Shown here piece after piece: positions 27,201 to 32,376 of a DNA stretch of 41,115 nucleotides. The DNA comes from Hyphomicrobiales bacterium (lineage in GTDB: Bacteria > Pseudomonadota > Alphaproteobacteria > Rhizobiales > Rhizobiaceae), in contig JAFKJY010000083.1 of the NCBI GenBank assembly GCA_017305835.1, forward strand, positions 1 to 41,115, written 5' to 3'. The position numbers were made by a program, and so were the translations under genes. How positions within the stretch are numbered: position 1 is the first letter of the stretch; every line of letters starts with the position of its first letter. The notes under the pieces are model-generated. The model was not told the origin of the DNA. It saw nothing but the letters and a program-made list of their open reading frames with translations, and searched no databases.

Positions 27201-30200
27201 CGGCGCGTTCTGGGTGACGGTGTAGGCGCCCGACGCGGCGTCGAGCGTCACCGTGATGACGAGCGTCGTGCCCTGCTTGATCAGCAGCGTGGAGCCGGAG
27301 AGCTCGTAGGAGAAGCCCGTCGGGCTGCCCGTGGTCAGCCACGCGATCGAGCCGCCGTCGGCGCCGTAGAGATGGCCGAGGATGCCGGTCGTGTTGGCCG
27401 TGCTCGGATCCGCGTCGCCGGTGCCGCCGGGGATGCCGTTGGTCAGCGTCTCGTCGTCGAGCTGCACCGGGTCGTTGGCCACGGCCAGCGGCGTGTCGTC
27501 GTTGACGTTGACGGTCAGCGAGCCTGTGGCGGTGTCGCCGTCGCCGTCCTTGACGGTGTAGTTGAACGACAGCGGCAGGTTCTCCTCCGAGCTGCCGGGC
27601 GTCGGGTGCGCCAGCGGCGCGAAGCTGGTGAAGGTGTAGGAGCCGTCCGCGTTGATCGTCAGCGTCGCCACCTTGGCGATGCTGGCCGAGGAGAAGGTCC
27701 AGGTCGTGGCCCCGCCCGTCACCGACGGCGCGCTCACCGACACGCTCTCCACATGGCCGACGCCGGCCCCGTCGACGAACACCGCCCCGAACGCGCCGAA
27801 GCTGTCGAGCGCCACAGAGCCGAAGCCGTCCGCGCCCGCCGCAAACAGCGCACCCGCCGCACCGCTCGCAACGCTCGCGTCAGTGACGTCGCCCGCCCCG
27901 TTCGCATTGCCGCCGAACACGTCGTCGTCCAGAACCGTCGCGGCCGTCACCGAACCCGTCGTCACCGGCGCGTCGTCGTTGACCACGATCTTCAGCGAAC
28001 CCGTCGAGGTGTCGCCGTCGCCGTCCGCAACCGTATAGGAGAAGGTCAGCGTCGCGTTCTCCTCGACGCCCGTCCCGCTCGCCGTCGCCGCATGCGACAG
28101 CGGCGCCTTCAGCTCGAACTCGTAGGAGCCGTCGGCGCGGATCACCAGGACCGCGGCCCCGGCGCCGTAATGCGCGCTCGTCGCCGTCCACGTCGTGACG
28201 CCGCCCGCGCTGCGCGTGCCGGCATCCCACGTCACCGTCTCCGTGTGCGCGACGCCGTCGGCGTCCTTCCACACCACGTCGAAGCCCGGCTTCGTCAGCG
28301 CGATCGAGGCCATGCCGTCCGAGCCCATCGAGAACAGCGCACCCGCCGCCCCGCTCGCGCTCGCCACGTTCGCAACCCCGTCGTCCGGATCGTTATTGCC
28401 GGCGAACAGCGCCTGCCCCTCGTCGTCCAGCGTCGTCGCCGTCACCGTGCCCTGCGTCGTCGGACGATCGTCGTCCACCGAGATCCGCAGCCGCGCAGAA
28501 TCGCTGTCCCCGTCGCCGTCGACCACCGTGAAGTTGAAGTCGAGGTTGACGTTCTCCTCGTTGGCGCTGTTGGTCGGGTGCTTCACCGGCGCGTTCAGCG
28601 CGAAGTCGTACGAGCCGTCGGCCCGCACCGTCAGCACCGCGACCACCGGCGTCGACGTCCCGTCATAATGCGCGCTCGTCGCCGTCCACGTCGTCTCGCC
28701 GCCGGGACCGCGAACGCCCGCGCTCCACGTCACGGTCTCCGTCTGCGCGAAGCCGTCGGCGTCCTTGAACACAACCGAGAAGCCCGGCAGACCCATCGTG
28801 ATCGAGCCGAGACCGTCCGACCCCATCGAGAACAGCGCGCCCGCGCCGCCCGAGGCCGTCCCCACGTTCGGGTTCACGTCGGAGCTGCCGCCATTGGCCG
28901 TGTTGGCCGGCAGGAACACCGTCTGCGCCTCGTCGTCCAGCGCCGCAGGCGTCACGTTGCCCGCAACCGGCGTGTCGTCGTTCACCCGCACCGTCAGCAG
29001 GCCGCCCGCCGTGTCGCCGTCGCCGTCCGTCACCGTGAAGGTGATCGCCAGCGAGGCCGTGTTCTCCGGCAGCAGCCCGCCGTCATGCGCCAGCGGCGCA
29101 AGCATCTTGAACTCGTACGAGCCGTCGGCGCGGATCGTCAGGACCGCAGCTCCGCCAGGATGGTTGGCGCTCGTCGCCGTCCACACCGTCTCGCCGTTCG
29201 ACCCGCGGACCCCGCCGTCCCACGTCACCGCCTCGCGATGCGCGAAGCCGTCGGCGTCCTTCCAGATCACGTCGAAGCCCGGCAGGCCCACCGCGATCGA
29301 GCCGAGACCGTCCGACCCCATCGAGAACAGCGCGCCAGCACCGCCCGTCACAACGTTGGTGTCCGGCGACACGTCGCCCCCGAACAGACCGCCAGGCCCG
29401 GCGTTCGCCGGCGTGAACAGGCTCTGCGCCTCGTCGTCCAGCACCGTCGACGGCAGCACCACCAGGTTCGCCGTCGGCGTGTCGTCGTTCACCCGGATCG
29501 ACAGCGACCCGCTCACCGCGTCCTGGTCGCCGTCCTTCACCGTGTAGCCGAACACCAGCGTGGCGTTCTCCTCCACCACCGGGAACGTCACACCATGCAC
29601 CAGCGGCGCGTTCAGCGTGAACGCATACGACCCGTCCGCATTGATCACCAGAACCGCAGCCGGCGACCCCGACGGGTAGTTCGCAGACGTCGCCGTCCAC
29701 GTCGTCACCCCGCCGACCGTCGAGCCGCTCCACGTCACGGCCTCCGTCTGCGCAAAGCCCTGCGCGTCCTTGTAAACAACCTCGAACGCAGGCGGCGTCA
29801 CGTCCAGAGAGCCGAACCCGTCAGCCCCCACACGGAACAGCGTGCCCGCACCACCCGTCACGGACTTCACGTCCGGCGACACGTCCCCCGCAAGCCCGAT
29901 CCCGGGGTTCGCAGGCAAAAACTCAACCTGCGCCTCGTCATCCAACACAACAGGCGCAACAAAAGACCCGCTCGATACCGGCGTGTCGTCGTCCACCGTC
30001 ACCGTGAACGAATGCGACTGGGTGAAGCTCGGGTTGGTCAGCGCGTCGCTGTCGAGCACGTCGAGCGCGAACTTCAGGACGATGTCGTCCTCGGTTCCGG
30101 CGACCGGGTGGTCGAGCACGTCGACCAGCGTGAACTTGTAGCTGCCGTCACCCTGTTCGTCGACCGAGGCGGTGAAGACGACGCGCACGCCGGTGGGCAG

Positions 30201-32072
30201 GCCTTCGGCGTCGAGCACCGGGGTATCGGAGCCGACATAGCCGACGAGCTTGCTGCCGTCGGTCGACACGATGACCTTGACGGCCTCGCCGCGCGAGGTC
30301 GCCGAGATCGGGTTGTTGGAGCCATCGAAATAGGTGACGGGCGAAGAGGCGAAGCGGACGTCGCCCTCGACCGTGGTGTGGGTGATGTCGGTGTAGTCGT
30401 CGGGGCCCCAGGTGATGTGGAGCGAGCCGGTGGCGGTCACCGCCTCGCCGGCCACGTCGCCGCTGCCGCCCGGCAGGCCGGCCGCGGACGTGCCCTCCTC
30501 GTCGACGGTGCCGGCATCGGCCGCCTCGAACTTCGGCAGGTCGTTGGTGCCGGTGACGGTGATGGTCACCGTCTGCGTGTCGGAGCCGCCGTTCTCGTCG
30601 GTCAGCGTGACGGTGTAGGTCAGCGTGAGCTGCTGGCCGTCGCGCAGATAGTCGAAGGTGTTGTCGGGCGCGGAGAAGGTCCAGTCGACGGAGCCGACCG
30701 TGCCGGTCGCGCCGGTCTGCACGACGGAGGCGTTGAAGAAGCCGAGGAGCGCGGCCTCGCCGGCGCCGAGCTGCGCCGTCGCGCCGGTCGCGGCGACGGC
30801 GACGCCGGTCACCGCATGGGCGTTGTCGGAGATGTCGACGTCGGTGAAGGTGACGGAGCCGGTGAGGTCGTGCGTATCGGCCGAGCCGGCCACGCCGTCG
30901 GTCTCGGTGATCGAGCCGGTGATCACGTCGCCGCTCGAAACCTCGAAGACGGGTGCGTCGTTGGTGCCCTGGATGGTGATCTGGACGGTCGAGGTGGCGG
31001 ACTGGACGCCGTCGACGATGGTCACCTGGAAGGTCAGCACGACCGTCTCGCCGGCGGCGAGGAAGTCGATCGCGGCGTTGCCCAGCGCGAAGGTCCAGTC
31101 GATGCGGCCGTTGCCGGCCGCCGAGGGCTCGACGGTGATGCCGCCGCTGGCGGCCGAATCGAGCGAGAAGCCGGCCAGCAGCGCGTCGATCTGCGCCTGG
31201 CTCAGCGTCAGGCCGTTGTCGAGGTTGGCGGCCGTCACGGTGCGGGCGCTGACGATCGCGGTGCGGGTCTCGCCGAAATCGGGGTCGAAGAAGGTGATGG
31301 AGCCGGAGACCGGCGCCGGATCGAGGTCGATGCCGTCGACCACGTCCGCCGTCTCGACCATGGTGCCGAACAGGCTGCCGGCGCCGACGATCGAGGGCGC
31401 GACGTTGCTCTGGCCGACGTTCTGCTCGTCATTGCCGCCATTGCCGTCGCCGAAGCCGGTGTCGCCGAGCAGGTTCAGCACGTTGGGCGATTCGTTGCCG
31501 AAATCGACCGAACCATCCTGGAAGTTGCCGCCGGAACCCTGCGGGCCGGCGCCGACCACCGCCAGCGTGCCGTCCGGACCGGCCGCGACGTTGATGCCGT
31601 TGGTCTCCAGCACCGCGACGAGGACGTCGCGGGCGACCTCGACATCGCCGATCACGAAAGTCGGGACGTCCAGAGCCGCCTGGGGAATGCGGATCTCCGA
31701 GCCGTCCGCCTGAACCAGCACGAGGTCGACGCCTTCGACCTTGATGTCGTCGATCGACACGCCGGCCGGCAGATGCACGACGTTGTTGGCGTCCGGCGCG
31801 ACGACCTTGACCCCGGCAGCGCCACCCTGACCACCCTGGCCGCCCTGCCCGAACAAGGTCGCACCGCCCTGGCCGCCCTGGCCACCCTGTGCCGGATCGG
31901 ATCCCGCCGCGCCACCCTGACCGCCCTGACCGCCCTGACCGGTGATGATCTCGCCGCCCTGGCCGGCCTGCGCCACCACGATCGTCTCGGGCGCATCGTC
32001 ACGGTCGACAAGAGTGAAACCAGCCTCGGACTCGACGTCGAACGAGGAAGTACGCGGATCTTCGATGGCCAT
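15204..32072 (-). CDS. Giant RTX/VCBS-repeat adhesin secreted by type I system (LapA/BapA-like)
   Basis: A 5,622-residue, well over 500-kDa, very acidic surface protein. Domains in order: a BapA-like N-terminal region (about 88-175) preceded by Gly/Gln repeats (37-84); VCBS-like repeats (about 225-690); seven tandem T1SS-143-type repeats (about 695-1665); further repeats; RTX nonapeptide blocks GGxGxDxxx (about 2357-2600 and 2785-2830); VCBS repeats with two helical insertions (about 3474-3967); a 345-residue tandem duplication (about 4050-4740); a cadherin-like domain (4744-4857); a parallel beta-helix (about 4875-5140); a LamG-like domain (5165-5365); RTX motifs and the T1SS C-terminal target region. 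There is no Sec signal. The ATG at 32072 is preferred to a TTG 36 bp earlier. The neighbouring LapG-type protease and T1SS operon point to regulated surface retention in adhesion or biofilm. Confidence 0.95.
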   Translation of the reverse strand: MAIEDPRTSSFDVESEAGFTLVDRDDAPETIVVAQAGQGGEIITGQGGQGGQGGAAGSDPAQGGQGGQGGATLFGQGGQGGQGGAAGVKVVAPDANNVVHLPAGVSIDDIKVEGVDLVLVQADGSEIRIPQAALDVPTFVIGDVEVARDVLVAVLETNGINVAAGPDGTLAVVGAGPQGSGGNFQDGSVDFGNESPNVLNLLGDTGFGDGNGGNDEQNVGQSNVAPSIVGAGSLFGTMVETADVVDGIDLDPAPVSGSITFFDPDFGETRTAIVSARTVTAANLDNGLTLSQAQIDALLAGFSLDSAASGGITVEPSAAGNGRIDWTFALGNAAIDFLAAGETVVLTFQVTIVDGVQSATSTVQITIQGTNDAPVFEVSSGDVITGSITETDGVAGSADTHDLTGSVTFTDVDISDNAHAVTGVAVAATGATAQLGAGEAALLGFFNASVVQTGATGTVGSVDWTFSAPDNTFDYLRDGQQLTLTYTVTLTDENGGSDTQTVTITVTGTNDLPKFEAADAGTVDEEGTSAAGLPGGSGDVAGEAVTATGSLHITWGPDDYTDITHTTVEGDVRFASSPVTYFDGSNNPISATSRGEAVKVIVSTDGSKLVGYVGSDTPVLDAEGLPTGVRVVFTASVDEQGDGSYKFTLVDVLDHPVAGTEDDIVLKFALDVLDSDALTNPSFTQSHSFTVTVDDDTPVSSGSFVAPVVLDDEAQVEFLPANPGIGLAGDVSPDVKSVTGGAGTLFRVGADGFGSLDVTPPAFEVVYKDAQGFAQTEAVTWSGSTVGGVTTWTATSANYPSGSPAAVLVINADGSYAFTLNAPLVHGVTFPVVEENATLVFGYTVKDGDQDAVSGSLSIRVNDDTPTANLVVLPSTVLDDEAQSLFTPANAGPGGLFGGDVSPDTNVVTGGAGALFSMGSDGLGSIAVGLPGFDVIWKDADGFAHREAVTWDGGVRGSNGETVWTATSANHPGGAAVLTIRADGSYEFKMLAPLAHDGGLLPENTASLAITFTVTDGDGDTAGGLLTVRVNDDTPVAGNVTPAALDDEAQTVFLPANTANGGSSDVNPNVGTASGGAGALFSMGSDGLGSITMGLPGFSVVFKDADGFAQTETVTWSAGVRGPGGETTWTATSAHYDGTSTPVVAVLTVRADGSYDFALNAPVKHPTNSANEENVNLDFNFTVVDGDGDSDSARLRISVDDDRPTTQGTVTATTLDDEGQALFAGNNDPDDGVANVASASGAAGALFSMGSDGMASIALTKPGFDVVWKDADGVAHTETVTWDAGTRSAGGVTTWTATSAHYGAGAAVLVIRADGSYEFELKAPLSHAATASGTGVEENATLTFSYTVADGDGDTSTGSLKIVVNDDAPVTTGSVTAATVLDDDVFGGNANGAGDVTDASVASGAAGALFAAGADGFGSVALDSFGAFGAVFVDGAGVGHVESVSVSAPSVTGGATTWTFSSASIAKVATLTINADGSYTFTSFAPLAHPTPGSSEENLPLSFNYTVKDGDGDTATGSLTVNVNDDTPLAVANDPVQLDDETLTNGIPGGTGDADPSTANTTGILGHLYGADGGSIAWLTTGSPTGFSYELSGSTLLIKQGTTLVITVTLDAASGAYTVTQNAPIAHAPGGDENDQAFTLNYRITDGDGDTANGTLTINVDDDMPFINPALVQNGAVDEERLAGGNAGDSYSSGDLTAGEGDDGDLVATGNLGVGYGADGPAAVVLGGATTSTYGFSGTATLTPDLIVTGGTVNHGSVPGVVFGANSAAPIVINATDSKPFTLGSVNLGVWGAGPATVVLTGYDASGAVVATMTVPVASLAALTSTPSSLFNATGTPFDGVLLDRLSIATGPGFAGNVIADNLTVTQQGTGTAIVDGPLTFTDTASALANITLKDSDGHTLDPAALTSNGLTVKYALLDAMTLVAYTGPTAPTTTSASNVVFSVSLSTATTGGSYTFTLKANLDHPIGGTEDDLVFGFSYAAKDSDGDRSTGSFTVTVDDDAPVKTGAVTDGNVGEGSLPGVSFDFHDLNIKWGADGKLHGNNPHLEFASTAITDSNGDPITSGGATLDYTVVPADGSLSGLDQKLIAFIHGTDAADPANWVFSVNLTGPGNAAYQFLLYKPLDHLGANDTKLSIDFTVNAFDGDGDSIQQTFTVDVADDMPTVGAAPALATMDEDARISDADGAITANGTFTVDWGADGAGSLTASTAVVVTGLASGDTLSSGGQAITIDYVGGVLVGYVGSTLPTAIDDAQVVFSVELSTAGTGSYVFTLRQPLDHSGPAGAPITLTFPVTAQDGDLDPVTTEFSVQIDPAGSISSINYSGLQTGVFVNLDGSAVTVDGQTVDADKATDRTGQGPIVGIDNVAGIVDAYGGSGDDIIVGGAEGNVLHGNAGADHIDGGKGADTLYGEAGDDTFRLGADVTFTGSRNLQLGDGTTRSIALSDMAGTSDVVSGGADTDTILLDREGKAGYIHDTYSAPSYISGVEKIVGTDGGDFIAVSAGYMSDAAGGGITIEGGAGNDYLGGGAGDDTIRGGADDDLISGLGGNDTLEGEDGNDEIWGGDGNDTIRGGAGDDTLIGGAGDDIIEGGDGDDLIKYTLGDGSDTVDGGADDDRIEIRDGSASYIWNYVNQVGDAVVMKPNDNLPGDSAYEGTLTIRNVETLDFDLTNGHSLVIGQHGGDLAAAGVTNVNVTGDDTGTALWFEGVSSATKLVADLKGGDDYFVAGNQAVSQTVEGGAGVDTFDFSQITAAIDIDLQSGVAVRTTLGGAPVATDAITGFENVIGSVGDDVIRGTSGANVLNGGSGDDIIEGRGGDDVMIGGAGNDTFVHTVGDGFDHVDGGSETGTAFPDYDVLVINGSATDPNAVFHFGKGAPGDADEIVPAGAGAIDSRDILITYDDGLGNPLGSVRADEIERVVFNLSGNESIVFGDVTDTALATSTIILNTGAGNNNFDFTTFVGSIKVVVNDSDPVDAGDTDLVKLAGMWTEWTVTALADDWYRLERGGQTIEVKNVETFYFAGNDATIPLSQLDNVAPVANDDVNGSDVVIEAGVNPGNTPFAGDAQATGNVLANDTDANSLDTKTLTEVTFGATVVAVPADGTPVDIAGKYGTLTVKADGTFTYVLDNADGDTQALAQGSTGTDVFGYTMADHENLTATASLTVTITGTNDAPVIDVPGGETTSTGISGFLGETVVTRSLSEGNASLTTSGQLTVGDVDTGDIVTATVVSVSGGGAGYDPATQGALGFLTLSANPVLDGSQTSNTLNWSFDTGSQTFDFLPQGWQTRLDYTIQVTDGSGATGTQVISIMITGTNDAPVISLPAGETTEIIGGETAVSRSLTETDATLTTSGVLTVKDADSGSIVSVEVVGVSGGGSGYNAANALGFLTVAPGTINDAGETANNVSWTFNSGSETFDFLPQGWQTRLNYTIKVTDDKGATDTQVVSILITGTNDAPVIGAGGDTGSVVERGGIVDVVDAFATGNLEPSTPVAVSLSGLVSDGSTLEAVYAQVLSAVGGDAARAIAVIWDYLDDIYGSSGPNQINVNEAFTRLGAVYAQYLQAGGMPLTQVVAKFTADGADAGTAPDRLQSLHDNLLGNVNDYALTQRYVNATNDPVRYAALRALIQGVDADLLARPSYSGNESESDAATRAWDQTNGYAGPSSATGQLTASDVDAGATQTWSLDPSSVAGTYGTFSVSASGKWTYVLDDTRAATQGLAEGQHGTETFTVRVTDDHGAFDTVDVTITVKGSNDAPEITGSTVEAYAASGLTGFVGADAAGDHRFEPTQDLDTTIAPLMVTGMDMAAVLDQVQAALGTGATRAQAIAQVWDYIDDHGGYYNNLMNEASARLAVEYAKYLQAGGVPLLDVVAKYNADGTLGYINGGTPDSLVDRLQSLHDNLLGNAHGASLIDKMLGAGQGSNANPTPGVYQDILDLLAANGLSGLLDRPIYSGEEGVANNALGWDQVHGFAPAQAGQMQADDVDDGAVLTWSGSGSGSYGVFAIDASGKWTYTVDPTKPAFAALAQGATASESFTVTVTDEHGAKDQYVLTVTATGTNDAPVIGAELGAEFARGFDNGTDTIPDSSNGGYGTVTLVADNTNGISTTDDSGFALVGENAGTGPFTSFDGYRSEWPGEWTAGVKVYLDTGWANGSGFDYSVAATGTDGNHQRDFVFHVTKDSSTGELLVAGSNNTNFAARQDLETINHYAVTTSGWYTLQHRFYEDGGVLKVDLNLVDANGNVLWTETRSNPSDTIGGADPQVGGNRYGWFTFVDVPGGLGVDGLQLDLAAGHVIEFADGSPDEGTGLHTASGDLAFSDVDLTDTHTVSAAPAGGGYVGTFTPTIGDDTTGDGTGTIHWTFSVADSSIEHLGAGETLTQTYTVTVDDGNGGTDSADVTVTIQGTNDAPVIDGAPSLEFARGFDNASDTIPDASNGGYGTVTLVANGTGGINTQDGSGFALVGENANTGPFTSFDGYRSTWTGEWTAEVKVYLDKSWANGSGFDYSVAATGTDGAHQRDFIFHVTKDNSSGELFVGASTTTNGAPRQDLETINHFTVATSGWYTLQHRFYKDGGVLKVDMNLVDANGNILWTETRSDPTDTIGGADPQVGGNRYGWFTFVDVPGGLGVDGLSLNMNGTSMVVTEFADGNPQEGLGIHTTSGQVAFTDVDLTDTHTVSVTSSTAGFVGTFTPTVGDDTTGDGTGTLNWTFSVSDADIEHLGAGETLTQTYTVTVNDGHGGTDSVDVTVTIQGTNDAPKAVDDTAAVDENQTVVIDVIANDSDVDGDTLAVTKIDGQAISVGTPVTLASGATVSLGADGKLTYDPSGLHTSPNNGQTQPDTFQYTVSDGHGGTSTASVTVGVNGVLPESAVGEIRVYDTNDNFVASYTDLQAAIDAGTTLTGYTLKMGAGDFIHSGKVNINKSVTIEGSDTGDTNILRAGANSAGGTEERTVEVNAANVTFRDVNFNGWEVATTTANAGRGYLVWNNNVDGTTFDNVGFHSDNIRVALYIGKSNDITITDSEFTGYLYRYAIRGAGEHMEITNNTFDTSHYQAGPIYFEYGAPTSGVISGNTFNHGYGVTVLSSDATGEFQGDGSLAYTITNWQPNAITSDGLIIENNDFNFVSGNNPNDVTGALPQASAIYNDPLVQASGPITIADNSFDGYGYQGPLVAPVLATGHEGTDNALSFDGKEAYGTFVLPTDIGQQGTMSMWVQLDALGRRNQLIEGPNNGGMEFQYRNNTNGQFYGSTNGADSDNYAIQSGGANGYAGGWTNVQYVWDFESGGSGRYLKIYVNGAEVSYLSATYDALLQNWAHALDTTGGTFFLGRDPGDATRMLDGKIDDLAIFNTALDQTQLDAVRTGSVAIDTTNYNSLVAYWNFESVDGTTVHSVGGTNVDIELHSMKEDVGAVIAVKGSGDDTQIIGNEFDVNDPKLITSGNERIGGTGNDNILDGGAGIDLLDLSRATGPVTFTLVQSSSDTTVDLTSVGLGIDTYRNFEGVVGSDFDDVLTGSSGNDILAGGAGLNTLTGGSGADTFVIDPSALTEVGLVDVITDYSQSEGDKIDLGDLLETAFGHAASATDVADNVHLVQTGGNTNVVVDTNGAAPGGDVIVATLNGIHNTVSVLYDDTHQTNVTHP
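15490..15820 (-). repeat. C-terminal RTX calcium-binding motifs of the adhesin
   Basis: Within the adhesin, GGTGNDNILDGGAG and GSSGNDILAGGAG-type nonapeptides lead into the TGGSGADTF motif that opens the type I secretion target domain. RTX motifs bind calcium and fold outside the cell, pulling the protein out during export. Confidence 0.85.
17850..19920 (-). repeat. Tandem 1,035-bp duplication inside the adhesin
   Basis: Two successive 345-residue units, each a FARGFDN-containing domain of about 225 residues plus a VCBS-type repeat. They share long identical strings such as GGADPQVGGNRYGWFTFVDV. The 1,035-bp spacing is seen at both ends of the units, indicating a recent duplication or ongoing homogenisation. 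Confidence 0.85.
20170..20760 (-). repeat. Helical insertion domain, copy B, in adhesin VCBS repeat
   Basis: About 195 residues, predicted helical, interrupting a beta-type VCBS repeat. It shares WDYIDD, YLQAGGVPL, VVAKYNADG, RLQSLHDNLLGN and RPIYSG with copy A at 21112-21650. I do not recognise a named domain. Confidence 0.75.
21112..21650 (-). repeat. Helical insertion domain, copy A, in adhesin VCBS repeat
   Basis: About 180 residues, predicted helical, in an otherwise beta-rich protein. It carries WDYLDD, YLQAGGMPL, VVAKFTADG, RLQSLHDNLLGN and RPSYSG in the same order as copy B. It ends in WDQTNGYAG, where the VCBS strand pattern resumes. Confidence 0.75.
23590..23720 (-). repeat. Second central RTX block of the adhesin
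   Basis: A short run of RTX nonapeptides (GGSGDDIIEGRGGDDVMIGG and neighbours), about residues 2785-2830. It lies between two beta-rich segments and probably forms a small calcium-bound beta-roll. Confidence 0.8.
24280..25000 (-). repeat. Main central RTX calcium-binding block of the adhesin
   Basis: Dense GGxGxDxxx nonapeptides at about residues 2357-2387 and 2505-2600, such as GGAGDDTLIGGAGDDIIEGG. Placed in mid-protein rather than only near the C terminus, as in other giant RTX adhesins. They should form calcium-stabilised beta-rolls outside the cell. Confidence 0.9.
27083..29995 (-). repeat. Array of T1SS-143-type repeats in the adhesin
   Basis: Units open with (N/D)DDxP, continue with LDDE, GALFSMGSDG, ADGFA-T-AVTW, TWTATSA, ADGSY-F and end in DGDGDT. 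Boundaries near 29983, 29477, 28972, 28465, 27970, 27489 and 27080 give periods of about 506, 505, 507, 495, 481 and 409 bp. The array stays regular for four units and then decays. These modules extend the adhesin stalk. Confidence 0.88.
31821..31964 (-). repeat. Gly/Gln (GQG) repeats with two AAG sites near adhesin N terminus
   Basis: Residues about 37-84 consist largely of GQGGQGG blocks. Two copies of GQGGAAG occur (Ala-Ala-Gly at 55-57 and 85-87). LapG proteases cut between the alanines of [T/A/P]-A-A-G in adhesin N termini, so these are candidate release sites, though here the residue before Ala-Ala is Gly. Confidence 0.6.
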
Positions 32073-32154
32073 GATGGCGCCCCCAGACACAAACTGCGGG
32101 CCACTCAATATACTTCCGAAGGCGATATCAACTTCCGGTTAGGGCATTTGATAT

Positions 32155-32183
32155 AACCCGATATCCTGTTTCCGGGTTTTTTT
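32155..32183 (+). terminator. Rightward terminator-like hairpin in adhesin leader region
   Basis: AACCCG (32155-32160) pairs with CGGGTT (32173-32178) around a 12-nt loop and runs into seven T residues (32177-32183). No rightward gene ends here. It could stop antisense transcription or, in the adhesin mRNA, form a leader structure. Confidence 0.35.
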
Positions 32184-32201
32184 ACGAGTAGTTAACCGAG
32201 A

Positions 32202-32230
32202 CGTATAATCCGATATGCATTCAACGTGAA
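32202..32230 (-). promoter_or_regulatory. Candidate adhesin promoter
   Basis: On the minus strand TTCACG (32230-32225) and TATACG (32207-32202) are separated by 17 bp. The match to sigma-70 hexamers is fair; the long leader of about 125 bp before the adhesin ATG is notable. Confidence 0.3.
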
Positions 32231-32270
32231 GGCGCTCTTGGCTAAGGGGCCTTTCCAGGAATCGATAAAA

Positions 32271-32299
32271 CTTTCAGTGCTTTTTAGCGAAAGTATTAT
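32271..32299 (+). promoter_or_regulatory. Candidate promoter of the LapG-like protease gene
   Basis: CTTTCA (32271-32276) and TATTAT (32294-32299) are 17 bp apart and lie about 75 bp before the ATG. The -10 is good, the -35 weak. Confidence 0.35.
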
Positions 32300-32376
32300 T
32301 TCCCGCTTATCCAAGTAACTTCGCGATCAATTCATGGGTCATCTGTAAGTATCTCCCGAGTTTCGGGGAGACCAAG

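Larger units (their letters stand above)
32109..32376. other. AT-rich divergent promoter region, adhesin versus LapG-like protease
   Basis: A 268-bp non-coding gap, strikingly AT-rich for this genome. It carries candidate promoters in both directions, a rightward terminator-like hairpin and at least four GATAT-containing elements (near 32134, 32150, 32160 and 32211). Regulation of the adhesin and its protease probably converges here. Confidence 0.65.

Noticed and set aside
27083..29995. A regular repeat array considered as CRISPR or satellite DNA
   Set aside because: The 500-bp units are in frame, diverge at the DNA level and encode protein repeats; there are no short identical repeats with unique spacers.
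17895..32156. A 4,753-codon open frame on the plus strand opposite the adhesin gene
   Set aside because: It is exactly codon-aligned with the adhesin gene, so a stop needs a sense TTA, CTA or TCA codon, which this high-GC gene avoids. The product is Arg/Asp/Val-rich low-information sequence without recognisable domains.
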